DNA from: Sphingomonas sp. LY54
GTDB taxonomy: Bacteria; Pseudomonadota; Alphaproteobacteria; Sphingomonadales; Sphingomonadaceae
Assembly (NCBI RefSeq): GCF_035594035.1
Contig: NZ_CP141588.1
Location: forward strand, 310,001 to 374,000
Direction: 5' to 3'
Length of the DNA: 64,000 bases
Positions 62,751 to 64,000 of the stretch are shown here, piece after piece. Position numbers and translations under genes: made by a program. Numbering within the stretch: position 1 is the stretch's first letter; each line of letters begins with the position of its first letter. The notes beneath the pieces were generated by a model, which was not told the DNA's origin, searched no databases, and was given only the letters and a program-made list of their open reading frames with translations.

Positions 62751-64000
62751 ATGACGATCCTTTCGAACCGACGCGATTTCATCGGCATGACGGCCGGCGC
62801 TAGCGCGCTCGCCGCAGCCGCCCCCAGCGGCCTGCTGGCCCAGGTCCCAACCGGACTGACGAAGATGACCACGGATGTCGTCCCCATCGAGCCTGCCGAG
62901 CGCCAGGCGCGGATCGCCAAGGCCCAGCGCCTGATGCGCGAGCAAGGCATCTCGGCGCTGCTGATCGAGCCCGGCGCCTCCCTGGTCTATTTCACCGGCA
63001 TCCATTGGTGGCGCAGCGAGCGGCTCACCGCAGCGATCCTGCCGGCCGAGGGCGAGATCGGCATCGTCACGCCCGCTTTCGAGGAACCGTCGATCCGCGA
63101 GAGCCTGGCCGTTCCGGGCGACGTGCGGGTATGGCAGGAGGATGAAGACCCGCTCGCGCTGGTCGCCGGCTGGCTGCGCGACCGCAAGCTCGGCCAGGGC
63201 ACGATCGGCGTCGAGGAGACGGTGCGCTTCTTCGCCGTCGACGGGCTCGCCCACGCGCTGCCGCAGGCGAAGATCAAGTCGGGGGCCGCGGTGGTGCGCG
63301 CCTGCCGGATGGTGAAGTCGCCGGCCGAGATCGCGCTGATGCAGAAGGCGACCGACATCACGATCGCCGCCTACCGCCACGTTCATCCGCGGATCAAGCG
63401 GGGCATGACGCCGCGCGACATCGGCCGAATGATGGACGAGACCACTAGCGCGCTTGGCGGCACTCCGGAATTCTCGCTCGTCCTGCTCGGAGAGGCGGCC
63501 GCCTACCCGCACGGATCGGGCAAGCCGCAGCAGGTGCGCGACGGCGAGATCGTGCTGATGGACTGCGGCTGCCATGTCGAAGGCTATCAGTCGGACGTGT
63601 CGCGCACCTTCGTGTTCGGCGAGGCGAGCGCCGAGCAGCGCAAGGTCTGGGATAAGGTGCGGCGCGGCCAGGCGCTGGCTTATCAGGCGGCGAAGGTCGG
63701 CGTGTCGGCCGGCAGCGTCGACGACGCCGTGCGCGGCTGGTACGAAAGCCTCGGCTATGGGCCGCGCTACAAGCTCCCGGGCCTCTCGCACCGCACCGGG
63801 CACGGCATCGGCCTCGAGGGCCACGAACCGGTCAATCTGGTCCATGGCGAGAAGACGAAGCTCGCGCCGGGCATGTGCTTCTCCAACGAGCCCGGTCTGT
63901 ACCTCCCCGGCAAGTTCGGCGTGCGGCTGGAGGATTGCTTCCATATGACCACGCAGGGCCCGCGCTGGTTCTCAACGCCGCCGACCTCGATCGACAGGCC
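62751..64000 (+). CDS. M24-family metallopeptidase (Xaa-Pro peptidase-like), cut by the window end
   Basis: The frame starts at ATG 62751 and runs off the window (at least 416 codons). The N-terminus has SNRRDFIGMTAGASALAAAA, a twin-arginine signal. The M24 metal ligands are visible: MDCGCHVEGYQSDVSRTF (two Asp), HRTGHGIGLEGHE (His), SNEPGLYLPGKFG (Glu) and VRLEDC (Glu). The N-terminal creatinase-type domain contains LIEPGASLVYFTGIHWWRSE. An export signal on an M24 enzyme suggests a periplasmic dipeptidase or prolidase. The C-terminus is not seen; the last residues in view are close to the family's normal end. Confidence 0.9.
   Translation, partial: MTILSNRRDFIGMTAGASALAAAAPSGLLAQVPTGLTKMTTDVVPIEPAERQARIAKAQRLMREQGISALLIEPGASLVYFTGIHWWRSERLTAAILPAEGEIGIVTPAFEEPSIRESLAVPGDVRVWQEDEDPLALVAGWLRDRKLGQGTIGVEETVRFFAVDGLAHALPQAKIKSGAAVVRACRMVKSPAEIALMQKATDITIAAYRHVHPRIKRGMTPRDIGRMMDETTSALGGTPEFSLVLLGEAAAYPHGSGKPQQVRDGEIVLMDCGCHVEGYQSDVSRTFVFGEASAEQRKVWDKVRRGQALAYQAAKVGVSAGSVDDAVRGWYESLGYGPRYKLPGLSHRTGHGIGLEGHEPVNLVHGEKTKLAPGMCFSNEPGLYLPGKFGVRLEDCFHMTTQGPRWFSTPPTSIDR

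Overview
This window looks like ordinary chromosome from a GC-rich alphaproteobacterium, most probably a sphingomonad (Sphingomonas/Sphingosinicella type). The evidence is high GC third positions throughout, a lipoyl-fused PdhB, TrmFO, SdhE, AddA, an eno-ftsB-pdhA-pdhB cluster, carAB next to yqeY-dnaG-rpoD, and promoter-like sequences matching the alphaproteobacterial general-stress sigma factor EcfG (GGAAC-N17-xGTT). No prophage, CRISPR array, rRNA operon or classical transposase is visible. All identifications come from reading motifs; no database search was run.

Layout. 0-5.5 kb: two minus-strand tRNA genes (Pro-TGG and a CAT tRNA that looks like Ile2), a polysaccharide deacetylase whose 3' end runs into the tRNA, an atypical histidine kinase, a secreted TPR protein and yaaA. 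5.6-10 kb: gyrA and trmFO separated by an inverted REP pair. 10-16.4 kb, minus strand: alpha/beta hydrolase, EF-hand protein, a phytoene-synthase-like protein, pdhB, pdhA, ftsB and eno. 16.5-19.5 kb: four overlapping small membrane or helical genes behind an EcfG-like promoter, then mlaC and a DUF4170 gene. 19.5-25.2 kb, minus: rhomboid protease, greA, carB, carA. 25.3-30 kb: yqeY, dnaG and rpoD, interrupted by a DUF559 nuclease-like gene enclosed by 36-bp inverted repeats. 30-39 kb: an RTX protein, small regulators, moxR and a VWA gene with an opposing soluble chemoreceptor between them, PilZ, NamZ and a DOMON-like protein. 39-49.7 kb: tyrS, recG, sdhE, mfd, a REC-like/GGDEF/EAL protein, nadK and tRNA-Asn. 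49.7-56.1 kb: a small membrane protein, a zinc alcohol dehydrogenase, a hemerythrin with an EcfG-like promoter, secA, a GFA gene with an apparent nonsense mutation, and trxA. 56-64 kb: addA without an adjacent addB, a 33-codon ORF, a thioesterase, small unknowns, DUF1622, a FixL-like kinase and a truncated M24 peptidase.

Most genes are housekeeping: DNA topology and repair (gyrA, recG, mfd, addA), transcription (rpoD, greA), replication priming (dnaG), central carbon (pdhAB, eno), nucleotide and cofactor synthesis (carAB, nadK) and export (secA). A second layer concerns stress, envelope and signalling: the four-gene membrane operon, the hemerythrin, mlaC, c-di-GMP proteins (EAL, PilZ), kinases and a chemoreceptor. 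The most unusual item is the DUF559 cassette inside the yqeY-dnaG-rpoD cluster. One of its terminal repeats appears to supply the dnaG ribosome-binding site inside a hairpin. Genes are tightly packed, and four convergent pairs overlap by exactly four bases at their stop codons.
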